Assembly (NCBI RefSeq): GCF_004138495.1
Contig: NZ_ML142854.1
Location: 151,192-160,168 of the forward strand
DNA from: Phytoactinopolyspora endophytica
GTDB taxonomy: Bacteria; Actinomycetota; Actinomycetes; Jiangellales; Jiangellaceae
Length of the DNA stretch: 8,977 nt
Direction: 5' to 3'
A program made the position numbers and the translations under genes. Positions 8,463-8,977 of the stretch are shown here, in pieces (position 1 is the first letter of the stretch; every line of letters starts with the position of its first letter). Under the pieces are notes generated by a model that saw nothing but the letters and a program-made list of their open reading frames with translations, searched no databases and was not told where the DNA came from.

Positions 8463-8510
8463 AGCCAGGCGGCCCGGGCCAGGGTGACCACTGGCCCGGG
8501 CCGCCTGGCT
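8463..8510 (+). terminator. Perfect 20-bp hairpin between binding-protein and permease genes
   Basis: Positions 8463-8482 are the exact reverse complement of 8491-8510, with an 8-nt loop GGTGACCA. The stem is nearly all G/C and contains the palindrome GGCCCGGGCC in each arm. It begins 25 nt after the binding-protein stop and ends 11 nt before the permease ribosome site. No T-tract follows. In importer operons a hairpin at this place commonly limits read-through or stabilises the binding-protein mRNA so that it is made in excess over the permeases; that role is inferred. Confidence 0.75.
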
Positions 8511-8530
8511 TCCATGAGTCCGGAAAGGGC

Positions 8531-8977
8531 ATGCGTGTGAGAACCCGTATCAGGAACTGGGGCCCTGGCCTGCTTCTTGTCGCTCCGTCGATCGTCATCA
8601 TCGCCATCTTCGTGTATGTGCTGATCGGCGCGACGGTCAACGAGTCACTGAGCGACCGGCATACCGCGGCGCCGGCCGAGAACTATGTCGGCTTGGAGAA
8701 CTACACCAACCTGTTCGAGGACGACCGGTTCACGCATTCACTGCGCAACCTCGCGATCATGACCGTGGTGTTCGTCGGCGGGACGCTCTTCCTCGGGATC
8801 CTGTGGGCCTTCCTGCTGGAGAAGGGGGTGCGAGGTGAGGGGATCTTCCGCTCGGTCTACCTGTTCCCGATGGCGGTGTCCTTTGTGGCCTCCGGCGTGG
8901 TGTGGCGGTGGCTGCTCAACAGCTCTCAAGGCGAGGGTGCGGGAGGCCTGAACGCGCTGTTCGGGATGGTGGGGCTG
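8531..8977 (+). CDS. Sugar ABC transporter permease, MalF type (3' end outside window)
   Basis: Inner-membrane channel subunit of a CUT1-family sugar importer. The first 149 codons are visible. A short basic N-terminus (MRVRTRIRNW) precedes TM1 at about 12-34 (GPGLLLVAPSIVIIAIFVYVL). An external loop (about 36-73) contains the family pattern YVGLENYTNLFEDDRF. TM2 is at about 74-97 and TM3 at about 106-128 (FRSVYLFPMAVSFVASGVVWRWL). The EAA loop that contacts the ATPase lies beyond the edge. The start is either ATG 8531 or GTG 8537: the ribosome site GGAAAGGG (8522-8529) is only 1 nt from the ATG but 7 nt from the GTG, so GTG 8537 is quite likely. It follows the binding-protein gene by 92 nt, and a partner permease (MalG type) is expected next. 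Confidence 0.93.
   Translation, partial: MRVRTRIRNWGPGLLLVAPSIVIIAIFVYVLIGATVNESLSDRHTAAPAENYVGLENYTNLFEDDRFTHSLRNLAIMTVVFVGGTLFLGILWAFLLEKGVRGEGIFRSVYLFPMAVSFVASGVVWRWLLNSSQGEGAGGLNALFGMVGL

Overview
The window comes from a high-GC actinobacterium. The evidence is strong G/C third-position bias in the genes, GTG starts, an aspartate kinase with the corynebacterial-type internal start for a regulatory subunit, a DUF5063 gene directly after recR, and a long proline/alanine-rich DnaX. Genus cannot be fixed from the sequence.

Left and centre (1-6472, all minus strand). Read in the direction of transcription, the order is the small SRP RNA (ffs), dnaX, ybaB/ebfC, recR, a DUF5063 gene, aspartate kinase (ask) and aspartate-semialdehyde dehydrogenase (asd, cut by the window edge). 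This is a housekeeping block. DnaX is the clamp-loader subunit of DNA polymerase III. YbaB/EbfC and RecR are the usual downstream partners, acting in nucleoid/DNA binding and recombinational repair. Ask and Asd are the first two enzymes of the aspartate pathway to lysine, diaminopimelate, threonine and methionine. recR/DUF5063 overlap by 8 nt and ask/asd by 4 nt, which indicates translational coupling. The dnaX-ybaB gap and the DUF5063-ask gap hold hairpins that could split the block into transcription units.

Middle (6473-7145). A compact divergent promoter region lies between ffs (minus) and a tRNA-Ser(GGA) gene (plus). After the tRNA come about 420 bp with no convincing gene: a weak terminator-like hairpin, a 66-codon minus-strand reading frame that may be a gene remnant, and the leader of the next operon with an inverted repeat.

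Right (7146-8977, plus strand). This is the start of a sugar ABC importer operon: a lipoprotein substrate-binding protein of the glucose/mannose-binding (GtsA-like) type, a perfect 20-bp hairpin, then the first MalF-type permease, cut by the window edge. The second permease would be expected beyond the window.

I found no mobile element, CRISPR array, phage gene or defence system. The most interesting points are regulatory: the internal start in ask, the hairpin between binding protein and permease, the structured dnaX-ybaB gap, the placement of the ffs terminator just ahead of dnaX, and the four-copy repeat inside dnaX.
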